NCBI GenBank assembly: GCA_965234335.1
Contig: OZ248428.1
Span: 98,887 to 162,886 of the forward strand
Reading direction: 5' to 3'
Length of the DNA stretch: 64,000 nucleotides
Source: Leadbetterella lacustris
GTDB taxonomy: Bacteria; Bacteroidota; Bacteroidia; Cytophagales; Spirosomataceae
The position numbers were made by a program, and so were the translations under genes. A model generated the notes under the pieces. That model was not told where the DNA came from. It worked only from the letters and a program-made list of their open reading frames with translations, and did no database searches. Numbering within the stretch: position 1 is the stretch's first letter; the number at the start of each line of letters is the position of its first letter. Of the stretch, positions 25,890 to 34,467 are shown one piece after another.

Positions 25890-28022
25890 TTAGAACAACT
25901 TGGCTCTGTTATCTACTATTTTAGCATTTTCTCTGAGTATTTGCTCTCCTATCATACCCATACGTCCAATACCTGTTCTTTGTTCTACTTGTTGTTTGAA
26001 GGCCGTATAGTCAGTAATAGCTGGAGCTGGGGTTTTTGCCGTTGTTTCCATAACAAATACACCTGATTCACCTGTAAATACTTTACTTCTTTGACCTGCC
26101 TTTAAACCAAATAATTTTCCTAGAGCAATCGGGTCAAAACCCGCACTGTTCAGCATTCCGCTGAAGAAATTCACGTCTGTTACGGTTTCTACCAAAGCAC
26201 CCGCACCATATTTTTTAGATAGAGCCGTTAGGTCACCTTTTCCATCACCTAATTTAGCCATTATCTTTTCGGTCTTCTTTTCGTTCCTTACTTTTATAGA
26301 AATGGCATCTTTGAAATCCATTGCCTCAGGGTCTTCCTTATCGGCAGAAGCTTTAAGAGCAGCTATTACATAAGTTTCACCTATAACAAAAACTCTGTCA
26401 GCTACGTCACCTTCCTCCGCATCTTTGCTGTAAGCCCAATTCACAATTTCTCTTGCGTTCTGAATGGTGTTTACATTGGTACTGTTAGGCAATAGATTTT
26501 CAGCATTCAAAAGCGTCAATGCGTTATCTTTCTTAACGGCAGCTTCCAAATCTTTGATAGTTTTGGCACTTGCTCTGAGGTTTTCCGCTGTTTGGAATAT
26601 CTCGTTGGCAGCTAATTCGCCAACTTGAAGTTCTTTGTTAATAGAAGCCAATTTGTATTTTGTGTTCGTTTTAGGCTCAGTAACTTTCACGATGTGATAA
26701 CCAAAGTCTGTTGTAACAATATTTGGAATAACACCTGTACCTGAAAAACCAAATATTGCAGACTCAAAAGGCTTTACCATTGCTCCATTATTTTGGAACG
26801 AACCCAAGTCTCCACCATTTTGTGCAGTACCGTCTGTGCCATTTTGGCTTGCCAACATCGCAAAGTCAGCACCTGATTTTGCTTGGTTTAAAATGTCTTG
26901 GGCTTTTGTTCTAGCAGCTGTTTTAGCACTGTCAGACATCGTAGAGTCTGATCTGATAAGAATATGGCTGGCTCTAACTGTATAAAGTGAGTCTGTATCA
27001 GTTCCTTCAAATTTATGAATGCTGTAAGTATTTCCTTCTTTGAATGGGCCAACCATTGCTCCAACAATTGCTGTTGAAAGGGCTGATTTAAGCTCTGGAG
27101 ATATTTCGTTAGCAGACCTCAAATAGGGTGTTCTGATGTCTGTGTTGGAGTTGGCGTAAGTTTGAGCGTTTGGTGCCGCTGCAAGGCCTTTGGCCAAAGT
27201 TCTTATTTCTATGTTCAAAGCAGCACTGTCATCTTTTGTTGGAGATAACTGATAAGCTACATAAGTAATGCTTCTGCTGTCAAAAGGTGTAAATTCGTCT
27301 TTATGTTTGCTGTAGTAATCTTTAATCTCGCTGTCTTCAACTTTAATTGTAGAGTCTTGAATAGAATAAAAAGGAACAAACAAAAACTTACCGCTTGCTT
27401 TTTCGGTATTGGCTACATATTCTGCTTTTGCCTCTGCCGTAGTTACAAAAGTGGCTTTATTCAAAAGATTTGAGTATTTCTCTCGCATTCTAATAGTTTT
27501 CAATTCTCTTTTGAAATTATCCCACATGGCTTTTTGAGCAGCCGGCATACTTCCGCTTGTATATGACCTGATGAATTCAGCATGTTGAGCGGCATTGAAA
27601 TTGCCTTGTTGGTCAGAAAACTGTTGTTTTACATAATGGTGCATGTTTTTTGCACCTTGTATCAATTCTCTCAACTCATCATCAGAAACGGTTATCCCTA
27701 ATTTTTCAAATTCTTCTACATAAACGTTTTCAAAAATCAATTTTTCCCAAACTTGCTCTCTAATTTGAGCAATTTCTTGTTCGCTGGCAGACCTTCCTGT
27801 TGAACCTTCAAGTTGTTGTTTTTGAGCTTCAACCAAAGCAATATACTGTTGGTAATCTATTTTTGTGCCGTTTATTTCACCTACTTCATTAGTAGATGAA
27901 CCGAAAAGCCCTCCACCTTGGTTAGAAAAAATATCGCCACCTACTATGAATAACAACAATGCCACGGCTATAACCGCTACTGCTATTCCTGATCTTTCTC
28001 TGATTTTGTTAACTATTGCCAT
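25890..28022 (-). CDS. ppiD: PpiD/SurA-like periplasmic peptidyl-prolyl isomerase
   Basis: The 710-residue protein has one N-terminal membrane anchor (GIAVAVIAVALLLFIVGGDI). A SurA_N-like chaperone helix region follows (residues about 40-200), then a parvulin domain around residues 345-450 (SHILIRSDSTMSDS, GADFAMLASQNGTDG, GGDLGSFQNNGAMVKPFESA, DFGYHIVKV). The C-terminal half holds a second, degenerate chaperone region. PpiD helps outer-membrane and secreted proteins fold after Sec export, useful in a cell with many surface proteins. A good promoter lies at 28083-28114. It is a single gene. Confidence 0.9.
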   Translation of the reverse strand: MAIVNKIRERSGIAVAVIAVALLLFIVGGDIFSNQGGGLFGSSTNEVGEINGTKIDYQQYIALVEAQKQQLEGSTGRSASEQEIAQIREQVWEKLIFENVYVEEFEKLGITVSDDELRELIQGAKNMHHYVKQQFSDQQGNFNAAQHAEFIRSYTSGSMPAAQKAMWDNFKRELKTIRMREKYSNLLNKATFVTTAEAKAEYVANTEKASGKFLFVPFYSIQDSTIKVEDSEIKDYYSKHKDEFTPFDSRSITYVAYQLSPTKDDSAALNIEIRTLAKGLAAAPNAQTYANSNTDIRTPYLRSANEISPELKSALSTAIVGAMVGPFKEGNTYSIHKFEGTDTDSLYTVRASHILIRSDSTMSDSAKTAARTKAQDILNQAKSGADFAMLASQNGTDGTAQNGGDLGSFQNNGAMVKPFESAIFGFSGTGVIPNIVTTDFGYHIVKVTEPKTNTKYKLASINKELQVGELAANEIFQTAENLRASAKTIKDLEAAVKKDNALTLLNAENLLPNSTNVNTIQNAREIVNWAYSKDAEEGDVADRVFVIGETYVIAALKASADKEDPEAMDFKDAISIKVRNEKKTEKIMAKLGDGKGDLTALSKKYGAGALVETVTDVNFFSGMLNSAGFDPIALGKLFGLKAGQRSKVFTGESGVFVMETTAKTPAPAITDYTAFKQQVEQRTGIGRMGMIGEQILRENAKIVDNRAKLF

Positions 28023-28082
28023 TTTATTTTTTAAAAAATACTGATTTTCAATTCTTTTTTATTGTGAAAATTTTTTGAGGTG

Positions 28083-28114
28083 CAAAAATAGGAATATTCC
28101 CATTGATTATCAAA
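28083..28114 (-). promoter_or_regulatory. Promoter of the PpiD gene
   Basis: On the minus strand TTTG (28111-28114), a 20-nt spacer and TATTTTTG (28083-28090) match TTTG-N19-21-TAnnTTTG. The leader is about 55 nt and AT-rich. Confidence 0.65.
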
Positions 28115-28154
28115 GTTTTCTAATTTGTTTTATTTTTTACAAAATTAATGCCAC

Positions 28155-29159
28155 TTAGAAGTTTGCCCCTTTTGTTTTTGTTTTTATTTTCAAAAGGTAC
28201 ATATCTGCTGTTATGAAAAGCGTACTTCCGTCTTCTCCCCAAGCCAAATTTGCTGTTGCGGCTCCTGTTTCTATACGACCTAACAGCTTGCCTTGGGGAC
28301 TTAAAATAATAACTCCACCTGGCCCGGTAGTAAAAATATTTCCTTTTTCGTCCACTTTTAGCCCATCGGGAGCTCCTTTAAGGCCCTGTTGGTTCAGATA
28401 AGATGCATCAAAAAGCAGTTTTCCTTTTCCGAGGCTTCCATCAGCATGGATAGGATAGCTCATTATATAAGCCTTTTCATCAGACTGGGCTACGTATAGT
28501 GTTTTTTGATCGGGCGAAAGTGCCACCCCATTGGGTCTGACTAAATCTTTTATTTCAAGTGTGACTTTTCCGTCTGGAGATATTCTGTAAACTCCAAAAA
28601 ATTCTATTTCGCGGCTTTTATCATCTACAAAGTCTGGGAGCCCATAAGGCGGATCTGTAAAATAAATATTCCCGGCTTTAGATTCTACGATATCATTTGG
28701 GCTATTGAATCGTTTTCCTTCCCAAGTATCGGCTAAGGTAAATTTTCCTCCTTTTCCTGCTAATGGCATTTTTGTGATTCTTCTGTCGCCATGTTCGCAA
28801 GCTATCAGATGTTTGCCATCGTTGGAAAGTGTTAGTCCATTACTCCCTGGCTCATTGCTGTAGGGCATTATTCCTGTATAACCTGATGGGTTGAGGAATT
28901 CTGTGATTTTTTCACCTTCTTTCCATTTATAAATGATGTTTTTTGGCACATCAGAAAACAGTAAATAGTTGCCGTCTTTTACCCAAATTGGCCCTTCTGA
29001 CCATTCAAATCCTTCTCCAAGAATTTCTAATGGGGAAATGATATCAATTAGTGATGAAAGCGAAGGGTCGTTAGAAATAATTTTCCCGATTTTGGGTTTT
29101 TGTGCCGAAGAAAAGTACGTTGTAATCATTAAGGTTAGACTAAGGGTTATTTTTTTCAT
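28155..29159 (-). CDS. SMP-30/gluconolactonase-family secreted beta-propeller
   Basis: The 334-residue protein has a signal peptide (MKKITLSLTLMITTYFSSA) and a six-bladed SMP-30 fold. Visible motifs are the metal Glu in LGEGFEWSEGPIWV, EPGSNGLTLSNDGKHLIACE, the FNSPNDIVESKAGNIYFTDP segment and DLVRPNGVALSPDQKTLYVA. These enzymes hydrolyse sugar lactones (gluconolactone-type) using one divalent metal held by Glu, Asn and Asp residues, all present. Export suggests action in the periplasm. It is close to no pathway partner, although a Tat-exported sugar oxidoreductase lies 3 kb away. Confidence 0.88.
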   Translation of the reverse strand: MKKITLSLTLMITTYFSSAQKPKIGKIISNDPSLSSLIDIISPLEILGEGFEWSEGPIWVKDGNYLLFSDVPKNIIYKWKEGEKITEFLNPSGYTGIMPYSNEPGSNGLTLSNDGKHLIACEHGDRRITKMPLAGKGGKFTLADTWEGKRFNSPNDIVESKAGNIYFTDPPYGLPDFVDDKSREIEFFGVYRISPDGKVTLEIKDLVRPNGVALSPDQKTLYVAQSDEKAYIMSYPIHADGSLGKGKLLFDASYLNQQGLKGAPDGLKVDEKGNIFTTGPGGVIILSPQGKLLGRIETGAATANLAWGEDGSTLFITADMYLLKIKTKTKGANF

Positions 29160-29215
29160 AGTGGTTGAATATAATCATCCGAATATTACCTAAAGTTATA
29201 AATTTTTGCCGAGAA

Positions 29216-29243
29216 ACAAAAAAGGAAGCCATTTCTGACTTCC
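29216..29243 (-). terminator. Terminator after the META-like protein gene
   Basis: On the minus strand GGAAG...CTTCC forms a short stem followed by a T-run. It lies 31 bp past the stop of the gene at 29274. Confidence 0.6.
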
Positions 29244-29273
29244 TCATTTTGAAATTTTGATAAACTAGGAGCT

Positions 29274-29795
29274 TTATTTGGCTTTTTCGTAGATAAAATA
29301 CGTGCCACCATCACGTGATGGAGTAGGATCTTTTTTGAATCTTCCTATATGCAATTTGCCTTCTTGCACTCTGAATTCAGAGAATTCATTGAGCATATTG
29401 AAATAATTGTTTTCGCAATCCATGAGCTCTATCGGACCAGCCATTTTTGTACTTCCTAGTGGACCGATTTTCATAGTACCGATTCCAGTTTTTGTGTCGA
29501 AACCTGTAATCGTAAAATTACCGAAATAGTTGTTGACTGCTGAATTACCCTTGATGCTTAGTGATTTTTTAGCAGATGATTCTGTATTTTCAGTAAATTC
29601 TAGGGTGATGTCTCTTACATCGGTAACTGCATATCCACATGGTGTGTCAATGGCATCTCCTAAGAATTTATGCTTTAAGATCCATTTGCCAACAACGTTT
29701 GTGTCAACGGAATTATCAGCGGCGATTTCGATTTTGGTACAAGAATCGATTCTTAATAAAGGCATTAAAAGAAAAATTACAAGTGCTTTGTACAT
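29274..29795 (-). CDS. META/HslJ-like secreted protein
   Basis: The 173-residue protein has a hydrophobic N-terminus and a Cys near residue 19 (RIDSCTKIEI), possibly a weak lipobox. The C-terminal half shows the META pattern: NNYFGNFTITGFDTKTG, then GTMKIGPLGSTKMAGPIELM, ENNYFNMLNE and EGKLHIG. META/HslJ domains occur in stress-related outer-membrane or periplasmic proteins and have no known enzyme activity. It has its own terminator and no operon partner. The domain call is moderate; the export call is less certain. Confidence 0.65.
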   Translation of the reverse strand: MYKALVIFLLMPLLRIDSCTKIEIAADNSVDTNVVGKWILKHKFLGDAIDTPCGYAVTDVRDITLEFTENTESSAKKSLSIKGNSAVNNYFGNFTITGFDTKTGIGTMKIGPLGSTKMAGPIELMDCENNYFNMLNEFSEFRVQEGKLHIGRFKKDPTPSRDGGTYFIYEKAK

Positions 29796-29930
29796 ATTAT
29801 TTTCGTTTTTTAGTTAGACCAATATAGTATCTAAAAGGTTGCAATTGGCGAAAAAACAAGGAAGATTCAGGGTAACTATTTGGTTAGTATTAGCGTTGTT
29901 AATAGATCAACGCTAACAAGCAGCTAAATT

Positions 29931-30941
29931 TCACCTCAAAAACGCCCCAATTCCGTTTCTTTCAGGATAAAAAACCTTTCCATTTTCGATTGTAACGCCA
30001 TCGGCTGGGTCGTTGGCAATGAGCATGGCACCGTCCATGTCCACGTAATCGAGCATGGGTAAAAGCTGAGCGATGGCCGAAATGCCAATGCTAGATTCGG
30101 TCATGCAGCCCATCATTACTTTCATTTTGGCGGCTCTTGCGGTTTTTATCATTCTGAGGGCGGGAGTTATGCCACCGCACTTAGCAAGTTTTATATTTAC
30201 CCCAGAAAAATGACCGATACAACGTTCAACGTCGGTCTCTACTATACAACTTTCGTCGGCTATGATAGGTAGTTTTGTATGTTTGATGACCTCTTTCATC
30301 CCTTCAAAATCGTCGGCTTTAAGCGGTTGTTCTATAAATTCTACACCGAGTTCTAGTAGCTTCTTCGAATTTTCCACGGTTTCTTCCACACTCCAACTCG
30401 TGTTTGCATCTACTCTGAATATGGCCTTCGTTTCTTTTCTGAGTGCTTTTACTATTTCGATATCATTGGGGGTTCCTAGTTTTATTTTATAGATGGGGAA
30501 ATCAAACTCCTTCATTTTCTCAATCATCTTCGGTATTTCATCAATGCCCAATGTATAATTTGAAAACGGAACTTTTGAATTGTCTAAACCTAGCATTTTA
30601 TAAACTGGTTTGCCATTTCGTTGTCCCCAGACATCATAAGCTGCAATATCGATGGCACATTGTACGAAGTGATTGTGGCCAATGAATGGATTCAGGGCTT
30701 CCCAATATTTGGCTGGGTGCTCCCAGATGATATTTTCTATCATTTCTTTGTTTTCGGCTATGACCGAGTCCATAACTTCTGGTGTAATGCCATAATAAGG
30801 CACTGGAGTGGCTTCGCCGTATCCGGTAAATTTTCCATCTGAGAGTTCTACAATAAATGTTTGGGTTTCCAAACGAACGCCATGGGCTATTCTGAAAGGA
30901 TATTTGCTTTTCAGAGAAATTATATGTGTTTTTATGGTCAT
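29931..30941 (-). CDS. Dipeptide epimerase, enolase superfamily (L-Ala-D/L-Glu type)
   Basis: Using ATG 30939-30941 (MTIKTHIISLKSKYPFRIAH), the 336-residue protein has enolase-superfamily marks: the KxK base (FPIYKIKLGTPND), metal ligands in FRVDANTSW, EFIEQPL and ADESC, and the second-half Lys in GVNIKLAKCGG. The opening LKSKYPFRIAHG resembles L-Ala-D/L-Glu epimerases of peptidoglycan recycling, but specificity varies within the family. The longer start would overlap lipB by 20 nt. The chosen start sits 4 nt after the lipB stop, so the two are probably cotranscribed. Confidence 0.85.
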   Translation of the reverse strand: MTIKTHIISLKSKYPFRIAHGVRLETQTFIVELSDGKFTGYGEATPVPYYGITPEVMDSVIAENKEMIENIIWEHPAKYWEALNPFIGHNHFVQCAIDIAAYDVWGQRNGKPVYKMLGLDNSKVPFSNYTLGIDEIPKMIEKMKEFDFPIYKIKLGTPNDIEIVKALRKETKAIFRVDANTSWSVEETVENSKKLLELGVEFIEQPLKADDFEGMKEVIKHTKLPIIADESCIVETDVERCIGHFSGVNIKLAKCGGITPALRMIKTARAAKMKVMMGCMTESSIGISAIAQLLPMLDYVDMDGAMLIANDPADGVTIENGKVFYPERNGIGAFLR

Positions 30942-30945
30942 TGAT

Positions 30946-31638
30946 TCAGATGATTTCCATTTCAAAAAGATTGGCCAAATGGGTTTTTAGTTTGTCGGCT
31001 ACGATTTGGTGATTTAAGGGTATTTTAAGTTCCTTTTCGAAAGAAGTTACGGCTTTATCGTCAATGCCGCAAGGCACAATGTTGCCAAAATAGGATAAAT
31101 CGGTGTTTACATTTAATGCTAAACCGTGCATCGTTACCCAACGGCTAGACTTTACACCCATTGCACATAGTTTTCTCGGGTTACCATCGTTAATCCAAAC
31201 ACCTGTTAGGCCTTCTATTCTTCCTGCATTTATTCCAAAGTCTGCACAGGTTAATATAACAGCTTCTTCTAGCAAACGCATATATTTGTGTATGTCAGTA
31301 AAGAAATTGTCGAGGTCAAGAATGGGATAAACTACCAACTGTCCAGGGCCGTGATAAGTAATATCACCACCTCGGTTGATTTTATAAAAACTTGCTTCCT
31401 TTTCTTCCAATCCATGTTGGTCCATCAAAAGGTTTTCTATTTTACCGCTTTTGCCAAGCGTATAAACATGTGGGTGCTGACAGAAAATCAAATAGTTTGG
31501 CGTAATTTCTTCGGTTTGATTATTTCGGTTATTGACTTTTATATCAACTATTTTCTTGAATAATTCTTCCTGAAAATCCCAGGCCTCTTTGTAATCTATC
31601 AGACCCAGATTAATATATTCTACTTTTTTATTCTTCAT
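30946..31638 (-). CDS. lipB: Lipoyl(octanoyl) transferase
   Basis: The 230-residue enzyme carries LipB motifs RGGDITYHGPGQLVVYPIL, the catalytic Lys in NPRKLCAMGVK (about residue 157) and catalytic Cys in VPCGIDDK (about 189). It moves octanoyl from acyl carrier protein to lipoate-dependent enzymes, the first step of lipoate assembly. The N-terminus is longer than in E. coli, as is common in Bacteroidota. It is divergent from yraN and 4 nt ahead of the epimerase gene. Confidence 0.95.
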   Translation of the reverse strand: MKNKKVEYINLGLIDYKEAWDFQEELFKKIVDIKVNNRNNQTEEITPNYLIFCQHPHVYTLGKSGKIENLLMDQHGLEEKEASFYKINRGGDITYHGPGQLVVYPILDLDNFFTDIHKYMRLLEEAVILTCADFGINAGRIEGLTGVWINDGNPRKLCAMGVKSSRWVTMHGLALNVNTDLSYFGNIVPCGIDDKAVTSFEKELKIPLNHQIVADKLKTHLANLFEMEII

Positions 31639-31712
31639 TTCTATATGTAATGAAAAGAGCCAAGTCTTTGGATGGTTTCTTTCCCAAAATTTACGTAAAG
31701 TCCAACCTGACG

Positions 31713-31743
31713 TTTGATTTTATGACAATAAAAAATACCTTTG
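31713..31743 (+). promoter_or_regulatory. Promoter of yraN
   Basis: TTTG (31713-31716), a 19-nt spacer and TACCTTTG (31736-31743) match the Bacteroidota consensus. It lies inside the longer possible frame that starts at 31650, so it fixes the start at ATG 31764. Confidence 0.7.
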
Positions 31744-31763
31744 GGTCAAAATCAAACACAAAT

Positions 31764-32114
31764 ATGAGTGAAAAACTCGACAAAGGAAAAGAAGGCGAAG
31801 AATACGCTGTAAAATATCTGGTTGACAAAGGCTATCTGATAAAAGAACGAAATTTTACCTCACAGAATTCGGAAATTGATATTATTTGCTCAAAAGACGA
31901 TATGCTGGTATTTGTGGAGGTAAGGCTAAAGGTCAACGCCGATTATGGATTTCCGGAAGGAACAATGGGGAAAGGCAAGCAAAATGCTGTTAAAAGAGGT
32001 GCAGAGGCGTACTTGTTGAAGTTTCCTTGGCATGGCGAGGCTCGTTTTGATTTTATTTCAATCATCGAAAAGCCCCAATTTGAAATTCTTCATTTCGAAG
32101 ATGCCTTTTTTTAA
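31764..32114 (+). CDS. yraN: YraN/UPF0102 family endonuclease-like protein
   Basis: From ATG 31764 (MSEKLDKGKEGEEYAVKYLV) the protein is 116 residues, normal for the family. It has G-x-x-GE-x-A near the N-terminus, then NSEIDIICSKDDMLVFVEVR, the PD-(D/E)xK-like core. Family members have QxK or KxR where this has V-x-VR. YraN proteins resemble Holliday-junction resolvases, but no activity is settled. The frame can be extended to 31650, but the promoter at 31713-31743 makes this unlikely. Confidence 0.85.
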   Translation: MSEKLDKGKEGEEYAVKYLVDKGYLIKERNFTSQNSEIDIICSKDDMLVFVEVRLKVNADYGFPEGTMGKGKQNAVKRGAEAYLLKFPWHGEARFDFISIIEKPQFEILHFEDAFF

Positions 32115-32513
32115 GTGACTAAAGTTTCGGTTTTAAAAACTGCATAAATTATATACTTTGAATGCCTTGCCAGGCGGCATTAGTCGTGTCCGCTTCTTTT
32201 TGCGAGTCTTCGCATCTCCGACCTACTTGAAAAAAAACTGAAAGGTCGGTCCCATACAAAAAAACACTTTTTTGCCGCTACGGCGGTCCGAAATGATCCT
32301 GATTAGCCTTCCCTCTGTAAATTTGGTTAGCATGAAGCTCATATTTTTGACTTCATTCGGTCAAAGTCTGTATTTCACTCAATACACCCAAACTCACTTT
32401 CAGTTTGAATTCAGATGTGGATTTTATTTTGGTATTTTTCATTTTGTAAGTTAAGTTTTTCCAACTTAACCGCTGGTACTTTATATGGGGGGGAACAATA
32501 ATTTTCAGGTGCC
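32115..32513. other. Gene-free interval of about 400 bp
   Basis: Short frames exist but look like chance. The region has two GC-richer patches (32168-32240 and 32272-32295) unlike the AT-rich surroundings, suggesting decayed sequence of other origin. No hairpin repeat of the REP family and no IS end was found. Confidence 0.35.
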
Positions 32514-32783
32514 TTAAAAATAACCCTCAATCACTTCTTGTATTTTGGACATCGGCACCAACATAGGTTTTTGATGGATAGTGATGGCCACTTTTGTTTC
32601 TGAACCTACGCCCGAAATCACCTTGTAGCCACCTTTGACGGAGCCAATGAGGGTTTTGATAGCAAATGTGCCCGTATTTTGGTCACCACTGAAAATTCCA
32701 CCTTTGGTTTTGATGGCTTTGGTGGCATTTACGACAAAGTCTGATGCTGTTCCTGGATAATTGATGTTGAATGAAGATGCCAT
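32514..32783 (-). CDS. Small conserved-looking protein, unknown function
   Basis: The 89-residue protein (MASSFNINYPGTASDFVVNA start) has a strand-helix-strand rhythm: FNINYPGTASDF, then KTLIGSVKGGYKVISGVGSE and KVAITIHQKPMLVPMSKIQE, with a final amphipathic helix. It has no signal peptide, membrane segment or catalytic motif. The balanced codon use, plausible start and isolated position support a real gene. I do not recognise the family. The fold hints at a small alpha/beta binding protein, which is speculation. Confidence 0.6.
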   Translation of the reverse strand: MASSFNINYPGTASDFVVNATKAIKTKGGIFSGDQNTGTFAIKTLIGSVKGGYKVISGVGSETKVAITIHQKPMLVPMSKIQEVIEGYF

Positions 32784-32885
32784 TAGTTTTGGTTTTTACG
32801 TGAAAAATATTTTAAATATTGAAAAATCGACCTGGGCCGCAGGTGTGGTTCAATTCCTGTTCATCAGGTTTCTAAAAATCTCCCA

Positions 32886-33593
32886 TCAATGCACCACCAA
32901 TTCGTTTCCTCTTAAAACAGGGAGCACATCGTATAAATCATTTTGTAAACAATAGCTGATGTCTTTGTTGATTCCCAAGCCCTGCAATCTACGGATATGA
33001 GAAGAATTGGCCAAATATCCCAACATATCGTCTTTGGCTTGTTGGTAAGTTCGCATAGCCAATATGGCTGAGTCTTCGGATACAAAATACTCGTCTTTCA
33101 GAGCCTCTACCACAGCACCAGCAAAGAGTGTATCTTCCAGATTTGGGCGGCCTTTCCAGCCTGCACATAGAACCAAAACATCATACGGTTGGTTTTTAAG
33201 GTGATTCACTACTGCCGCCAAATTCAGAAAAGCACCTACAATTACCTTTACGGCATCGGTTTTGGCTTTTGAGATAGACAAAGTACCGTTTGTGGTCGTC
33301 ATAGCGATTTTCCCACCAATAAGTCTTTCGTCCATGTAACTAAAAGGCGAATTATCCAAGTCAAAACCTTCTACTTTTTGAGCATCTCTTTCTGCCGCAG
33401 CAACGTAACCCGCGTTCTGGAGGTTTTTACATTCTTCCACTGTAGCTACCGGTATGATGCTTTTTACGCCATAAGCAAAACCCGTAACCATACACGAAGT
33501 AGCTCTAAAAATATCGGTTACAACTACGATAGAATTGTTGATTTTGTGCAAATGCAGCAGGTCAGGAGACAGACAAACGTCAATGTTTTTCAT
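32886..33593 (-). CDS. 2-phosphosulfolactate phosphatase (ComB) family
   Basis: The 235-residue protein has ComB family features: VVVTDIFRATSCMVTGFAYG near the N-terminus, AAERDAQKVEGFDLDNSPF, KIAMTTTNGT and the VLCAGWKGRPNLEDTLFAG segment with acidic metal ligands. ComB removes phosphate from 2-phosphosulfolactate, known from coenzyme M and sulfolactate synthesis. Many Bacteroidota carry the gene without making coenzyme M, so sulfolactate or sulfonolipid-linked metabolism is a possibility. No pathway partner is adjacent. Confidence 0.88.
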   Translation of the reverse strand: MKNIDVCLSPDLLHLHKINNSIVVVTDIFRATSCMVTGFAYGVKSIIPVATVEECKNLQNAGYVAAAERDAQKVEGFDLDNSPFSYMDERLIGGKIAMTTTNGTLSISKAKTDAVKVIVGAFLNLAAVVNHLKNQPYDVLVLCAGWKGRPNLEDTLFAGAVVEALKDEYFVSEDSAILAMRTYQQAKDDMLGYLANSSHIRRLQGLGINKDISYCLQNDLYDVLPVLRGNELVVH

Positions 33594-33817
33594 ATGCTTA
33601 TAATTTACCGTAAAGTGGCTAAGATGCTAAGAAACAATCATTTCTCTATTTGTATAAAATCTTAGTCATAAACGTTTCATTCTTGAATATTAAATGTTAG
33701 GCAAAAGTAAGGGATAAAATAAAAAACTCCTTAATAAATCATAGTCAAAAACAGCTCAGACAATCTAGCTTTGAGTTTTACCCTGAGAATTCTAAAACGA
33801 AAACTCATAAAGTTATT

Positions 33818-34111
33818 TTATGCGGTCTGCGACAAACTTAAACTAAAATGCTTAATATTCTGACGGTTAACTTTTTTTTCGGCATGCCAAATCTCGTAGT
33901 TTTTTTGGAGGTTAATCCATAATAGAGTTGTGTTACCAAATGCTTCGGAAAGTTTCACAGCCATTTCTGGGCTTATTCCGGCTCTTTCGTTTAAAATTGC
34001 CGAAAGATTTCCTCTTGCTACACCTAAACCTGCTGCAACTTCAGTAATAGTTAAGCCTAATTCTTTGATATATTCCACTCGTAATATTTCTCCAGGATGC
34101 ACTGGGGGCAA
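33818..34111 (-). CDS. higA: HigA-family antitoxin (XRE helix-turn-helix)
   Basis: The protein of about 97 residues has the HigA/VapI opening PPVHPGEILRVEYIKELGLT and an XRE helix-turn-helix (ITEVAAGLGVARGNLSAILN, ERAGISPEMAVKLSEAFG). HigA silences HigB mRNA-cleaving toxins and represses the operon. No ATG is available; the frame starts at TTG 34109-34111, or possibly at an ATA about 12-15 nt upstream. The HigB gene just upstream is damaged, so HigA may be an orphan antitoxin. Confidence 0.8.
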   Translation of the reverse strand: MPPVHPGEILRVEYIKELGLTITEVAAGLGVARGNLSAILNERAGISPEMAVKLSEAFGNTTLLWINLQKNYEIWHAEKKVNRQNIKHFSLSLSQTA

Positions 34112-34137
34112 ATTTCTTTTTAATATACTTTTAAGTT

Positions 34138-34415
34138 TTAATGATAATCTAAATAATCTACATCCACTATATCTCCAGCTTCAAACCTAAATATGATTCG
34201 GTAATTTGGCCTTACTTTTTTTGACCAAAAATCTGATAATTCTCCAGTCAACCTAAGAATTCCGCTACCTATGGTAATGATATCTTTCTCAGAGTCACTG
34301 CGTCTAATTGATTAAGAATACGGTTTGTTTATCGAACATATTTGCTCGGTAATTTTGAAAAATTACCGGATTTATAAAATTGAAGCAAAACTTTATGGCG
34401 AATGGATGTGATCAT
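34138..34415 (-). pseudogene. higB: HigB/RelE-family toxin gene with stop and frameshift
   Basis: From ATG 34413-34415 the frame reads MITSIRHKVLLQFYKSGNFS then KLPSKYVR, hits TAA, and resumes TNRILNQLDA. It then shifts (one base missing near 34293-34297) to SDSEKDIITIGSGILRLTGE, KVRPNYRIIFRF and ends EAGDIVDVDYLDYH with TAA at 34138-34140. The LNQLDA helix and the IIFRFEAGDIVDVDYLDYH end are HigB landmarks. Two lesions mean the toxin is dead. The HigA gene follows after 26 nt. Confidence 0.75.
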
Positions 34416-34467
34416 AACACAATTGTAATATGTAACATAACACAATACAACAAGGGTCTTTAAAATT

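Noticed and set aside
32272..32454. 60-codon open frame
   Set aside because: Codon use and hydrophobic pattern are unlike neighbouring genes, and no start signal or homology pattern is visible.
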